The notes: generated by a model from the letters alone, not told the origin. A stretch of DNA of 64,000 nucleotides from DATKHR01 sp035510155 (GCA_035510155.1 DATKHR010000088.1:12730-76729); one strand, 5' to 3'; numbered from the stretch's first letter, positions 35,451 to 44,612 are shown. A program made the numbers and translations.

Positions 35451-38282
35451 TCAGCTCAGCTTGTGCCTACTCGCGGACGGCTGGACGCCGACCGCTGATG
35501 GCCGGCCGCCCGATGCCTCGCTCATGATCGCGATGAGACCGGGGAGACCGGCGCTGCCGTCGTAGTCGCCCGCGACGGAATCCACCGTGTGAATCCCAAG
35601 CGTGCGGTAGCTCTCGAACTGCGACTCGCCGAACCATTGATTGACGGTTGACTCGTGCGGAAAGTCCGGATGGGCCGCGCCGTAGTTTCTGACGTCAATC
35701 GATTCGTCGCCGGACAATGTTGCCTTCAGGTAGACCAGCGCACCGTCCTCGACCGCGCCGTCGATCGCCGAATACCTGATGATGCCGACGGCGCCGTGGT
35801 GGTTCCCCTTGCCCGCGTGCTCGGCGTCGATCGGAACGCCCTGTGGAAAGTCAATGACGATGCCGAGATCGATGCGAATCTTGCGAATGGCGTTGCCGAG
35901 ATCTTCGAACGTGTAGTGGGAGTCGCAGCCGGCGTCGCTGACGACAATGAACGCGGCGCGACGGGCGACCATCTCGTAGAGGCCGAGGTTCTCGAAGTGG
36001 CCGCCGTCCGACAGGTAAACGTAGGGATTCGCGTCGGTCGTGCGCCCGAACATTTCCCTCAAGAGAGGGCCCGCGCCAATGACCGGATCGCTCCGCCGCC
36101 ACGTGAACCGCCCCGCCTCGCTGGGGTTCCCGAGCCAGGCTCCCAGCCGCGCATTGAACAGCGTCAGCAGGAACGTCACGGCCGGCGAGGAGTGGTAACC
36201 CATGTTCGGGCTGGCCGCTGCGCCCGAAAGGCTGATAGCCGTCCCGAGCGACATCCCGTCCGGTCCGCCGTATTCCTTGATGCAGCGGTACCCCAGGGTC
36301 CGCGTGCCCGCCGCCAGCGGGCTCACGGTAAAGGATTCGGCTTTGCGCTCCTGCCAGGCGAGCCGATTGTCCGCTACCAGATTCAACGCCATGTTGATCA
36401 CGTGCAGCGGACGACGCGTGACGGTCAGCTCCTTCAAGAAGATGTTGTCTTTCGGATCGAACCCGGTGAAGCGATTGGGCTGCCGGGCCGCCGCGGGGCG
36501 CGACGCGCCCAGAAACGCGCGGATCAGTCGATTGCGATACATCCCTTGCAATGAGAACTTGTTCACGGCAACCACCAACCCCATCAAGGCGCCGCCGGCC
36601 AAGAGCGAGACGAGCAGGAGCAGAATCTCGGGCAGGCCCGCGCCATCGGGATGTTCGTACGCAGGCAGGATGCCCAGCCCGTCCAACCAGCGGAGGAGCC
36701 ACACGTTCGCCGATGCCACGCCCACCAGCAGCAGCACGACGAAAGCGGGCGCCGCAAGCGCGAACACCACGCGACGCCACCGTCCGCCGTTTGCATGACC
36801 GTTTCGCGCATCGCGCCCCGTGCGGGCCGCGACGCCGCCCGTCAGCGCGGTGACTGCTCCGACGATGAGCTTCCCGAGCGCCGGACTCGACAGCTTCTCG
36901 CCCAGCCAGGTCACACCCTTCTCGAGCCCGACAGGACCCACGAACACGACGATGCTCGTGGCAAGCCAGGCGAAGATCGTGATCAGGAGCCAGGCACCAA
37001 AACGGCTCCACCACTCCCGGTCATCGTCCGTGGACTCTCCGCTGGCAACCCCAACGAACAAGGACCCGGCCCCTCCGAGGATGGCAAGAATCAACGGCAC
37101 GCCGACACCCGCAAATAGCTCGCCGCGCTGCAGAGGGTGCGCAAACGGGTGCGCCGCGAACCACCACACGCCGGCTCCGCTCACCACACCCGCCAGGGCG
37201 GCCGCGATCCAGGTCAGCGGCCGAATTTTTCGCGCGCTCATCAAGCCGAAGACGAACCAGATGGCGACATGGGCGCTCGCGCTGATGCCGACCAGCCAGG
37301 CCAAAGAGACAGGTCCCGCGTTCAACGCACGAGACCACGCCCAGTACAGTGTGAACGCTCCGGTCGCGACCACGAGCGGGAGAAAGCAGAAGCCGATGAA
37401 CGCGGTCTGACCGCGCTGCCGATTGCCCGCGCTCGGCAGGTCGAGCGTGATATACGCAAGGGAAACCGCCAGAAGCCCTGAGCCCACCAGAAGCAGCTTT
37501 CCCGACCACCAGAGCAGATCTTCGCGATCAATCCAATCCTGCGTGCCGAGCACCGTGAACGAGAAATACAGGCGTGGCACCAGCAGCGCTGCGGCCAGCA
37601 GCGGAACCAGCACGAGCCAGTTCAACAACAGGTTCCTGGCCACCGTCGAAATCAGGCACCACACGTCGACCGACAACAGCCCGGTCTTCGGATCCAGGTA
37701 GTTGCTGTACTCACGAATGCGGCGGACCGGTTCCGGTTCAGGCTCGAGCGGCCGGTTAGAGGACGACTTCGCGATGAACGTCTCGTGCGAAGCGGCCTCC
37801 CGGCTGAGAGTCGCTCGCCCCGCCCCTGCAAGCGCCTCGAAGACCTGGTCGGGGTTTTGACCGTTGGCGTGCGCATGGAAGAGCCACGCGGACAGCCAGC
37901 CGCCGGTATATCCACCCCCGGAGACGGTCGACACGTAGTCGAACCCTCCAAGCAACCCGCGCCGCGCCAAGCCTTGAAGAACGCCAAGCGCAAAGCTGGC
38001 GCTCCGGATCCCTCCGCCCGAGAGGCAGAGCGCCGCATGCCTCCGGGCATGGATGGCGGCATGAATCGCGCGGAGCCGCGCCGCCGGGTCGGAATCGCTC
38101 TCAGGGTAGTCCTCGGGAAGCTGGCCGTGCAGGTGCCTGAACTCGCATTCGAGCACACGATGATGCGGAACGGAGTGATCACCGTCAAAGAGACCACGCA
38201 CGCTGGCCGCAAACCGGGCCAGCGGACCGGCGTCCCCTCCATGTCGGCCGCGCTGGGGCGGCAGCGGTTCGGCAGCTTTCAT
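35451..38282 (-). CDS. Membrane-embedded patatin-like phospholipase
   Basis: A 943-residue patatin-fold acyl hydrolase that should act on phospholipids. The oxyanion motif is SGGGIRSASF at 88-97, the nucleophile Ser121 is in STVSGGGYTGG, and the dyad Asp759 is in LSDGGHFENLG. Between Ser121 and Asp759 lies a large insertion with many hydrophobic segments (for example LLNWLVLVPLLAAALLVP, LLLVGSGLLAVSLAYITL, FVVLLLVGVASANVWLL), about 8-10 membrane helices. The catalytic pocket is therefore assembled from two ends of the chain around a membrane domain. ATG at 38282. The biological substrate is unknown. Confidence 0.82.
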   Translation of the reverse strand: MKAAEPLPPQRGRHGGDAGPLARFAASVRGLFDGDHSVPHHRVLECEFRHLHGQLPEDYPESDSDPAARLRAIHAAIHARRHAALCLSGGGIRSASFALGVLQGLARRGLLGGFDYVSTVSGGGYTGGWLSAWLFHAHANGQNPDQVFEALAGAGRATLSREAASHETFIAKSSSNRPLEPEPEPVRRIREYSNYLDPKTGLLSVDVWCLISTVARNLLLNWLVLVPLLAAALLVPRLYFSFTVLGTQDWIDREDLLWWSGKLLLVGSGLLAVSLAYITLDLPSAGNRQRGQTAFIGFCFLPLVVATGAFTLYWAWSRALNAGPVSLAWLVGISASAHVAIWFVFGLMSARKIRPLTWIAAALAGVVSGAGVWWFAAHPFAHPLQRGELFAGVGVPLILAILGGAGSLFVGVASGESTDDDREWWSRFGAWLLITIFAWLATSIVVFVGPVGLEKGVTWLGEKLSSPALGKLIVGAVTALTGGVAARTGRDARNGHANGGRWRRVVFALAAPAFVVLLLVGVASANVWLLRWLDGLGILPAYEHPDGAGLPEILLLLVSLLAGGALMGLVVAVNKFSLQGMYRNRLIRAFLGASRPAAARQPNRFTGFDPKDNIFLKELTVTRRPLHVINMALNLVADNRLAWQERKAESFTVSPLAAGTRTLGYRCIKEYGGPDGMSLGTAISLSGAAASPNMGYHSSPAVTFLLTLFNARLGAWLGNPSEAGRFTWRRSDPVIGAGPLLREMFGRTTDANPYVYLSDGGHFENLGLYEMVARRAAFIVVSDAGCDSHYTFEDLGNAIRKIRIDLGIVIDFPQGVPIDAEHAGKGNHHGAVGIIRYSAIDGAVEDGALVYLKATLSGDESIDVRNYGAAHPDFPHESTVNQWFGESQFESYRTLGIHTVDSVAGDYDGSAGLPGLIAIMSEASGGRPSAVGVQPSASRHKLS

Positions 38283-38367
38283 ACGAACCCAGACCCTAGT
38301 GACGCGGGCGGGACAGACGTTACAGATTTTCTCGCCCGTCTTGTGTGATTTCGGCGCGGCTAGTACG

Positions 38368-40086
38368 ATGCTCGCCCGGCTTGTACCACTCTCATTCTTT
38401 TGCTATCGTCCTCGTGCGATTCGCGTGAGCGCGTCCAGCCGCCCGGGATCGTCCGACCAGCTGACGCCGTGTGAGCAGTTCTACGGCCTGAATACCCCTC
38501 CGTTCAGCCTCACGCCAGACCTGCGATTCGCGTATCACAGCCGCTCGCACACAAACGCCTTCAATGAAATCGCGGCTGCGCTCCGTCGGCGCGAGGGGCT
38601 CATCGTCATCACCGGCGAAATTGGCACCGGCAAGACGATGCTCTGCCGCGCCTTGCTCGAGGAGTTTCAAGAGGCTCGTACGTTTCTCTCGGTGATCCTC
38701 GATCCCCGCCTCACGGTCGACGAGCTGCTTCATCAAGTGCTGAGGGACTTCGGGCTCATTTCACAGGCCGCTGCCTTCACGCGCCCCGCGCTCCTCGCCC
38801 AGCCCCGCACATCGACTTTCGCCTCACGGAACGACCAGGCCGCCGCGTCATCGAGCGGCCGGCCAGCGACAACGAGCGGCCCGGAGACCGAAGCCACGCG
38901 CCACCAGCTCGTGACGGTCCTCCATCATTTTCTGGCGTCGCTCATCCCATTGAACGCGCACGCGGTGATTCTGATCGATGAGGCGCAGCACCTGGACCCG
39001 ACCGTTCTCGAGCAAATTCGTCTGCTCTCGAACTTCGAGACCGATGACGCCAAGCTGCTGCAGATCGTGCTGGTGGGCCAACCCGATCTCGACGCCGTCC
39101 TCCACCGCTCGGACATGAGGCAGCTCAACCAGCGAATTGCTCGCCGTATCGAGCTGCACGCCTTATCGGACAGCGAAGTCGCCGACTACATTACGCGCCG
39201 TCTCACCGTCGCCTCCGAGCCCACGTTGTCGGATGGCACCGCATCCTCGCCACTCGCGCAGTTTACGCCCTCCGCGGTCGCCACCGTGTGCCAAATCTCG
39301 AAGGGCATCCCACGCATCGTCAACATCGTCTGCGACCGCTCGCTTGACGCCGGCTGCGCGCGCCAGACGCGAACGATTGATCGCCCGCTCGTTCTGGCGG
39401 CAGCCTCACGTTTGAAGCTAGACGTGCCTGCGGCCTCAAAGCCTCCGGCCATGACCGCCGGGAAGGTCATGACCGCGGCCGCGGCCGTGTTGGTCCTTGG
39501 CATCGTCGGCGGCTTATGGTGGGCTCAGTGCCCGTCGCAGCTGACGCTCGAGTCCCGGCAGCCTTCGTCGAGTCGGGTCGAACGTCCGGCGGCCAGAAGC
39601 GGCGCAGGTGCAGTGAATGAGCCTGCCGCGACCGGCAATCCGACCAACGGCGACCCCGTCGGCAGCAGCGGTGCGGCCGGCGCCAGCGGAGCATCCTCTG
39701 GCAAAGGCCCCGACAGCGATCCGCCAACTGTGAGCGGCCCGTCCGGCGATCAGCCGATTCATGAGCGGCCGGCGGCGAGGGATCTCGATACCGCCGCTCC
39801 GCCGCTGACCTCGCTGCAGGACTCCGGGCGGCTTGGCGGCAGCAGAACGGACAGGTACGATATCGTCCTGGCAGCGTTTCGAACGTCGAAGCGCGCGATC
39901 GAGGTCGCCACCGACGTCGCCGCCAAAGGACTCCCCGTTACCACGCGCGCCGACTCAACCGGCAGCTGGTATCAGGTCATTGTCGGTCCGTATTCCACCG
40001 CCAGTGAAGCGGAGGCGGCGAAGCGACGGTTGGCTGGCGAAGGATTTGCCGACGCGCGCGTGTTCCCCACTCCCGGAGAACGTTAA
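38368..40086 (+). CDS. ExeA/GspA-like AAA ATPase with C-terminal SPOR-like domain
   Basis: A 572-residue protein. The AAA domain opens with EQFYGLNTPPFSLTPDLRF, a hallmark of ExeA-like ATPases. Walker A GEIGTGKT is at 83-90, and Walker B VILIDEAQHL has Asp204. A transmembrane helix follows (VMTAAAAVLVLGIVGGLWW), then a Pro/Ser/Gly-rich linker and a C-terminal SPOR-type module (YDIVLAAFRTSKRAIEVA, YQVIVGPYSTASEAEAA) that may bind denuded peptidoglycan. It could insert secretion or polysaccharide-export components through the cell wall. The start is uncertain: ATG 38368 is used, GTG 38425 also fits. Confidence 0.8.
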   Translation: MLARLVPLSFFCYRPRAIRVSASSRPGSSDQLTPCEQFYGLNTPPFSLTPDLRFAYHSRSHTNAFNEIAAALRRREGLIVITGEIGTGKTMLCRALLEEFQEARTFLSVILDPRLTVDELLHQVLRDFGLISQAAAFTRPALLAQPRTSTFASRNDQAAASSSGRPATTSGPETEATRHQLVTVLHHFLASLIPLNAHAVILIDEAQHLDPTVLEQIRLLSNFETDDAKLLQIVLVGQPDLDAVLHRSDMRQLNQRIARRIELHALSDSEVADYITRRLTVASEPTLSDGTASSPLAQFTPSAVATVCQISKGIPRIVNIVCDRSLDAGCARQTRTIDRPLVLAAASRLKLDVPAASKPPAMTAGKVMTAAAAVLVLGIVGGLWWAQCPSQLTLESRQPSSSRVERPAARSGAGAVNEPAATGNPTNGDPVGSSGAAGASGASSGKGPDSDPPTVSGPSGDQPIHERPAARDLDTAAPPLTSLQDSGRLGGSRTDRYDIVLAAFRTSKRAIEVATDVAAKGLPVTTRADSTGSWYQVIVGPYSTASEAEAAKRRLAGEGFADARVFPTPGER

Positions 40087-40100
40087 GTCGAACCTCGCGG

Positions 40101-41825
40101 ATGCGCGGTAGCTCACGCATCAGCACACACAGCACGTACCAGGTCGCGACAACGATTGCCGTCGTCGGCGCCGCAGCGCTGATCTTCTGGACATCTACCG
40201 CGCGCCCGATGTGGGTCGACGAGCAGATGCTCGCCCTCAACGTGCGCGACCGCCCGTTCCTCGGTCTCGCCGGGCCGCTCTGGCTCGATCAGAGCGCGCC
40301 TCTCGGCTGGCTGGCGCTCGAGCATTTGATGATGGTGAGCCTCGGAACCGGCGAGCGCGCCGTTCGCTTGTTGACCGTGCTCTTTGGGATCGGCACACTG
40401 GTCACGGCGGTCTGGATCGGCCGCCGCTGGATGAGCCCGCTCGGCGCCGCGATTCTCGTTGCACTCTGCGCGTTTGGCGAATGGATCATCTTCTTCACGC
40501 TGGAGCTCAAGCACTATTCGGCCGACACGTTCGGCGCGCTGTTCCTGCCGGCGCTGGCGGCGTGGGCATTCGACGCCGATCGGTCGACGCTTGGCGTGAA
40601 TCAGGCCGCGCTGGGGAACTCCCGTCAATTTCGCCGGCGGGTGACCGTCTGGTGGCTTTGCGCCGCCGTGTGCCTCTGGTTTGCCAACGGGGCGTTGTTC
40701 GTGGCGCCCGGATGTGCAGCCGTCCTGCTGGCGAAGTGTCGGCGGCGAGACGCGCCGCGGTTCCTGGCATCAGGACTCGTGTGGCTGGCGTCCTTTGCGC
40801 TCTGCTACACGCTTGTTCTGAGGCATGCGCTGGAAAACGTGTACCTGAAGACCTACTGGGCGTTTGCGTTTCCGCCTGTCGCCGACGGCGTACGCGCGAC
40901 GCTCGGTTGGCTGGCGGCCCAAGCCCGCCCATTTGCCACGAAACCGGTGGGAAGCGGACTGCCAATGTTGTTCTGGGCGGCGTATGCCGCTGGAATGACG
41001 GTGGCCATCATGAGGCGGTCCGCCTTTGCGGTGATGTTTGCCCTCGTACCGCTCTCGGCGCTCGCGCTCGCCCTGCTACACATTGTGCCGACATTCGAGC
41101 GGCTCGCATTGTGGTTCGTGCCGTCGCTGTACGTCGGCGTCGCTCTCTGTGGTGACGCGGCAGTCTGGCTTGGCCGCTGTGGTTTCCAGCGACATGTTTC
41201 AGCGGCACGGTTTGGCGCGCTTGTGACGGCCGCAGCCGTTCTGGGCGTGGTCGTCCTGGCGGTGTGCCTCGGCGTCATCAGGCGGGGCGTCTTCGCCCTC
41301 GAGCATCGGCCGCGCAGCAATTACGGCCTCGACGACCGCGCCAGCGTGCGCGCGGCGCTCGAAGCGCACCGCCCCGGAGATGCCCTTCTAAGCACGCACT
41401 ATGGCCTCGCGGCGATCTGGTGGTACGGAGGGCTGAACGTCGCCGACGCCGATCGAAGCGGCCGGCTACCGGATGGCACGCCGATCTTCGAGATACGATA
41501 CGTTCCCCTCGGCGATGAGTGCTCGCGCTGGAAGACTGAAATGGATTCCGCGCTGGAGGGACGGTCGCGCATCGTGGCGTATCTGGGATTTCGGATGAAC
41601 GTCGAGCCCCCCGGCTTCGATACATTCGCGCTCGAAGAGCTCGGGCGACGCGCCGCGCTCGTCGCCTACAAGGAGTACGCTGAGGAGAGTCGCGTCGCCG
41701 TGTTCGATCTCAAAAAACCGGGAGGCTTGCCGCTTCAGATTCCATCGAGGCCGGGCGTTCCACCGGACCCATCGTCTCGCCCGCCCGCGGGCTGCATCAG
41801 CATCACCCCGGCTCGCCGCTGGTGA
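40101..41825 (+). CDS. GT39-like membrane glycosyltransferase
   Basis: A 574-residue polytopic membrane protein resembling the PMT/ArnT (GT-C) families. The first luminal loop holds the acidic motif WVDEQMLALN, as expected for the GT-C catalytic Asp-Glu. A second conserved stretch is FTLELKHYSADTFG. About 10-12 hydrophobic segments follow, then a C-terminal soluble domain. It would transfer a sugar from a polyprenyl-phosphate donor to an unknown extracytoplasmic acceptor. ATG at 40101, 14 bp after the ATPase gene, so the two may work in the same cell-envelope process. Confidence 0.72.
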   Translation: MRGSSRISTHSTYQVATTIAVVGAAALIFWTSTARPMWVDEQMLALNVRDRPFLGLAGPLWLDQSAPLGWLALEHLMMVSLGTGERAVRLLTVLFGIGTLVTAVWIGRRWMSPLGAAILVALCAFGEWIIFFTLELKHYSADTFGALFLPALAAWAFDADRSTLGVNQAALGNSRQFRRRVTVWWLCAAVCLWFANGALFVAPGCAAVLLAKCRRRDAPRFLASGLVWLASFALCYTLVLRHALENVYLKTYWAFAFPPVADGVRATLGWLAAQARPFATKPVGSGLPMLFWAAYAAGMTVAIMRRSAFAVMFALVPLSALALALLHIVPTFERLALWFVPSLYVGVALCGDAAVWLGRCGFQRHVSAARFGALVTAAAVLGVVVLAVCLGVIRRGVFALEHRPRSNYGLDDRASVRAALEAHRPGDALLSTHYGLAAIWWYGGLNVADADRSGRLPDGTPIFEIRYVPLGDECSRWKTEMDSALEGRSRIVAYLGFRMNVEPPGFDTFALEELGRRAALVAYKEYAEESRVAVFDLKKPGGLPLQIPSRPGVPPDPSSRPPAGCISITPARRW

Positions 41826-41847
41826 CTCCGGATCGCGTCTTCGTGTA

Positions 41848-42231
41848 ATGATGTTTCAGGGGGGAAGCATCGTGGACATCGAATCCTACCGGCGCCGGCT
41901 GCTGTCGCTCGAGCAGGACCTCCTGAAGCGTCTTGGTCGAGAAGTCGAGGTCGCCCGTGAAACGCGCGACGACCAGGCCGAAATCGGCGACATTGCCGTC
42001 GTCGACGAGTTGAAGGAGGAGTACTTCGCGGTGGCCGAAACCGACTCCGCGAAGTTGGCGCAAGTCCGCGCCGCGCTCAAGCGTATCGAGGACGGCACCT
42101 TCGGTCTGTGCGTCATCGACAACGAGCCGATCGACGAAAAGCGACTCGACGCTGTGCCGTGGACGCCCTACTGTCTGAAACATCAGCAGGAGCTCGAAGA
42201 AGCTCCGCGCCTGCGCACACCGTCAATGTGA
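41848..42231 (+). CDS. DksA/TraR family protein with degenerate zinc finger
   Basis: A 127-residue DksA-like protein. The N-terminal helices form the coiled coil (RRRLLSLEQDLLKRLGREVE), with a conserved acidic tip region DDQAEIGDIAVVDE. The C-terminal finger region reads FGLCVIDNEPIDEKRL and then YCLKHQ, so only one Cys remains at each side where classical DksA has CxxC pairs. It may therefore work without zinc, as in some Cys-poor DksA relatives. DksA proteins bind the RNA polymerase secondary channel. ATG at 41848; GTG or ATG alternatives are near. Confidence 0.8.
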   Translation: MMFQGGSIVDIESYRRRLLSLEQDLLKRLGREVEVARETRDDQAEIGDIAVVDELKEEYFAVAETDSAKLAQVRAALKRIEDGTFGLCVIDNEPIDEKRLDAVPWTPYCLKHQQELEEAPRLRTPSM

Positions 42232-42243
42232 AAGAGAGAACGA

Positions 42244-42579
42244 ATGAAATACGTCTGCCTGGTCTACCTCGAGGAACAGAAGCTGCGCGCCGTGCCCGAC
42301 TCGGAGTGTCTGGCCTGCGGTGACGCCCTCAGAAAGAACGGCGTTCTGGTGGCCGCCGAAGCGCTGCAACCGGCCGCCACCGCCCGGACCGTGCGTCTCC
42401 GCAACGGGAAGCTGTCGGTCACAGACGGCCCATTCACCGAAACGAAGGAGCATCTGGCAGGCTTTTACCTGGTCGAGGCGAACGACCTGAACGAGGCGCT
42501 CGAGTTGGCCAGCAAGATCCCGCCGGTGCGGGAGGGAAGCATCGAGGTCCGCCCGGTCAGGGAGTTGGACGTGCGTTAG
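42244..42579 (+). CDS. YCII-related (DGPF) domain protein
   Basis: A 111-residue YCII-fold protein with the family core MKYVCLVYLEE, LRNGKLSVTDGPFTETKEHL and GFYLVEANDLNEALE. The DGPF signature is intact. Such proteins are commonly paired with ECF42 sigma factors, and one follows here at 42867. A likely pathway role is in the ECF42 regulon, but the reaction is unknown. AAGAGAGAACGA precedes the ATG at 42244 as ribosome-binding region; it lies 12 bp after the DksA-like gene. Confidence 0.85.
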   Translation: MKYVCLVYLEEQKLRAVPDSECLACGDALRKNGVLVAAEALQPAATARTVRLRNGKLSVTDGPFTETKEHLAGFYLVEANDLNEALELASKIPPVREGSIEVRPVRELDVR

Positions 42580-42672
42580 CTCTTCCAGCCTCGCTCTTCC
42601 CGCCTCGATTGTCCGTCCCGGGCCTCCTCGCCCGTCATGGGTTCGAAGCCCTTGAGAAAGGGCCTTGGCTGA

Positions 42673-42834
42673 TGGCTGAATGGCTCAGGCTATCAACGGG
42701 GTCTCGATATTCCGCTGAACACGTACAATTTCCTCGACATGACGGCGCTCGGGCGCCAAGAAGGCGAGGATCGCACGCAGTCGTGGATTCGCCATCACGA
42801 CAACTACGCAGCCCGCGCTGCTGCGGCGCACTGA
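42673..42834 (+). pseudogene. C-terminal remnant of a DUF899 (COG4312) protein
   Basis: A reading frame of 53 codons, without a start, follows directly after a TGA (42670-42672) and ends at TGA 42832-42834. Its translation contains GYQRGLDIPLNTYNFLDM, LGRQEGEDRTQSWIRHHDNY, which I recognise as the C-terminal signature of DUF899 thioredoxin-like proteins (RGxD, NxxYxxLD, LGR, WxRxHDxY). Genes of this family often accompany ECF42/YCII pairs. The rest of the gene is gone, so this is a relic between the YCII and sigma genes. Confidence 0.55.
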
Positions 42835-42866
42835 CGCGCCAAAACGCAAGACATGAAGCGCAGCAG

Positions 42867-44159
42867 GTGAATCGAGTCACGAGGCACGAGCCCAGGGCAA
42901 CGGCGCTCGACGAGCATCTGTTCCGGCGCGAGGCCGGGCGTATGGTCGCCATCCTTGCGCGTATTTTCGGCATCCACAACCTGGCACTCGCAGAGGACGT
43001 CGTCCAGGACGCCTTCTGCCGAGCGCTTGAGGTATGGAAGCTGCGGGGCGTGCCGGACAACCCCTCCGCGTGGTTGATGGCGACGGCGAAGAACCGCGCG
43101 CTCGACGTGCTGCGCCGCGAGCGCACGGCGCGGACCTTCGCCCCCGAGCTCGGACGAATGCTCGAGAGCGAGTCGACCATGATTCCCGCTGTCGAGGAGT
43201 TGTGGGGAGCCAACGTGATCAAGGACGACCAGCTTCGCATGATGTTTTCCTGCTGCCACCCGCGGCTGTCAGAGGACGCGCAGGTGGGGTTGATGCTCAA
43301 CATCATGTGCGGGTTCAGCATCGACGAGATCGCGAGCGCGTTTCTCAGCTCGCGCGCAGCCATAGAGAAGCGCATCTCGCGGGCGAAAAAGGTGCTCGCC
43401 GGTTCCAAGACGCTCTTCGAGATTGCCGGCGCCCGTGACTTTTCGACGCGCCTGACAGCTGTTCACCGCGCGCTCTATCTGCTCTTCAACGAGGGCTATC
43501 ACAGCGCGTCCGCCGAGTCGGCGATCCGCGAGGAGCTCTGCCGGGAAGCCATGCGTCTCACGGCCTTGCTTCACGATCACGCGCTCGCCTCGACGCCCAC
43601 GACCTACGCGCTGTCGGCGCTCCTGTGTCTCCATGCGGCGCGCCTGCCGGCCCGCACCGACGGATCGGGCAACTTGAGCTCGCTGTTCAACCAGGATCGA
43701 TCGCTTTGGGATCGAGACCTCGTGGCCGACGGGCTGCGGTTCCTCGACCTTTCCGCCGCGGGGTCGGAGCTGTCGGAGTATCACGTCGAAGCAGCCATCG
43801 CCTCGATGCACGCGTGCGCGCCGCGCGCGGAAGACACGGACTGGGCCGCCATCGTCGCGCTGTACGACAGGCTCATGACGATTCGGCCTTCTCCGGTCGT
43901 CGCGCTCAATCGCGCGATCGCTGTTGGACAACAGCAGGGTCCGGAGCGAGGGCTGGAAGAGATCCGCGCCATTGCCGGCCAGAGCCGACTGGTCGCTTAT
44001 CCGTTCTACGCGGCGGCGCTCGCCGAGTTCGAGCTCCGCTCCGGACGACCGGAGATCGCACGCACGCACTTCCGAACGGCCCTCGCGCTCGCGCGCAACG
44101 ATATGGAACGGCGATTTCTCGAGCAGCGCGCAAAGGCGTGCGAAAACCCTCTCATATGA
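42867..44159 (+). CDS. RNA polymerase sigma factor, ECF42-like (sigma-24 with C-terminal extension)
   Basis: A 430-residue ECF sigma factor. Sigma region 2 is in RIFGIHNLALAEDVVQDAFC and WLMATAKNRALDVLRRER. Region 4 is in MLNIMCGFSIDEIASAFLSS followed by RAAIEKRISRAKKVL. The long C-terminal extension (about residues 190-430; LTAVHRALYLLFNEGYHS, ALNRAIAVGQQQGPERGLEE) is TPR-like and typical of ECF42, where it replaces an anti-sigma factor in control. GTG at 42867 is chosen because it gives the family N-terminus; the longer frame upstream crosses the DUF899 remnant. The 3' end overlaps the RES toxin gene by 8 bp. Confidence 0.87.
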   Translation: MNRVTRHEPRATALDEHLFRREAGRMVAILARIFGIHNLALAEDVVQDAFCRALEVWKLRGVPDNPSAWLMATAKNRALDVLRRERTARTFAPELGRMLESESTMIPAVEELWGANVIKDDQLRMMFSCCHPRLSEDAQVGLMLNIMCGFSIDEIASAFLSSRAAIEKRISRAKKVLAGSKTLFEIAGARDFSTRLTAVHRALYLLFNEGYHSASAESAIREELCREAMRLTALLHDHALASTPTTYALSALLCLHAARLPARTDGSGNLSSLFNQDRSLWDRDLVADGLRFLDLSAAGSELSEYHVEAAIASMHACAPRAEDTDWAAIVALYDRLMTIRPSPVVALNRAIAVGQQQGPERGLEEIRAIAGQSRLVAYPFYAAALAEFELRSGRPEIARTHFRTALALARNDMERRFLEQRAKACENPLI

Positions 44160-44607
44160 GCAGCTTCGGATGGCATCGAATCCGCTCCGCCGTCGAAGTC
44201 GTCAGGCGCGAGAACTGCGGGTGCCGCTGATTGATGAGAACGTTTCGCTCGAGACCTGGGGCTGCCAGCGACGGCACAAGCATTATCAGCGATCGACCTT
44301 CGTCGTACCACCGATCGCCGAACTGCCGGCTCGCGGTTTTCTCGTCCGCATCCCACCCGGGGAGGTCCTCCGCTTTGAGCTCCTCAACACTGGTCTCTGC
44401 CGGGACACCGATCCGAATGTAAGCGACCGTTCGAGGCAGCTTGATGCTGTTGAGCTGTCCGGCTTTCTCAAGAAGCGCCGTCGCGTAGTGTTCAGCCGCG
44501 TAGATGACGTATCTCCCCTTGCTGTTCCATCGCGCGTTCTCTGCCGCCGCCGCACCGGCGCCATCGAGAAGTGGATGCGCAGGCGAGCCTATTCGATACG
44601 CCTCCAT
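44152..44607 (-). CDS. RES domain toxin
   Basis: A 151-residue RES-domain protein, the toxin of a RES-Xre toxin-antitoxin pair; characterised members degrade NAD+ or ADP-ribosylate targets. RES blocks seen are MEAYRIGSP, ARWNSKGRYVIYAAEHYATA (with the conserved Arg and Glu) and GRSLIMLVPS near the end. The ATG at 44607 lies 5 bp after the antitoxin stop; an in-frame TTG at 44616 would overlap it. The order antitoxin then toxin is usual for this type. Confidence 0.85.
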   Translation of the reverse strand: MEAYRIGSPAHPLLDGAGAAAAENARWNSKGRYVIYAAEHYATALLEKAGQLNSIKLPRTVAYIRIGVPAETSVEELKAEDLPGWDADEKTASRQFGDRWYDEGRSLIMLVPSLAAPGLERNVLINQRHPQFSRLTTSTAERIRCHPKLLI

Positions 44608-44612
44608 GTTGC

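Noticed and set aside
42640..42690. Possible tRNA fragment (GGTTCGAAGCCC) with hairpin GCCCTT-GAGA-AAGGGC
   Set aside because: No acceptor, D or anticodon arms can be drawn around it; it is a lone T-loop-like word.
42609..44159. 516-residue version of the ECF42 sigma factor
   Set aside because: Its first 86 codons cross the DUF899 remnant in another frame and the repeat; GTG 42867 gives the family N-terminus.
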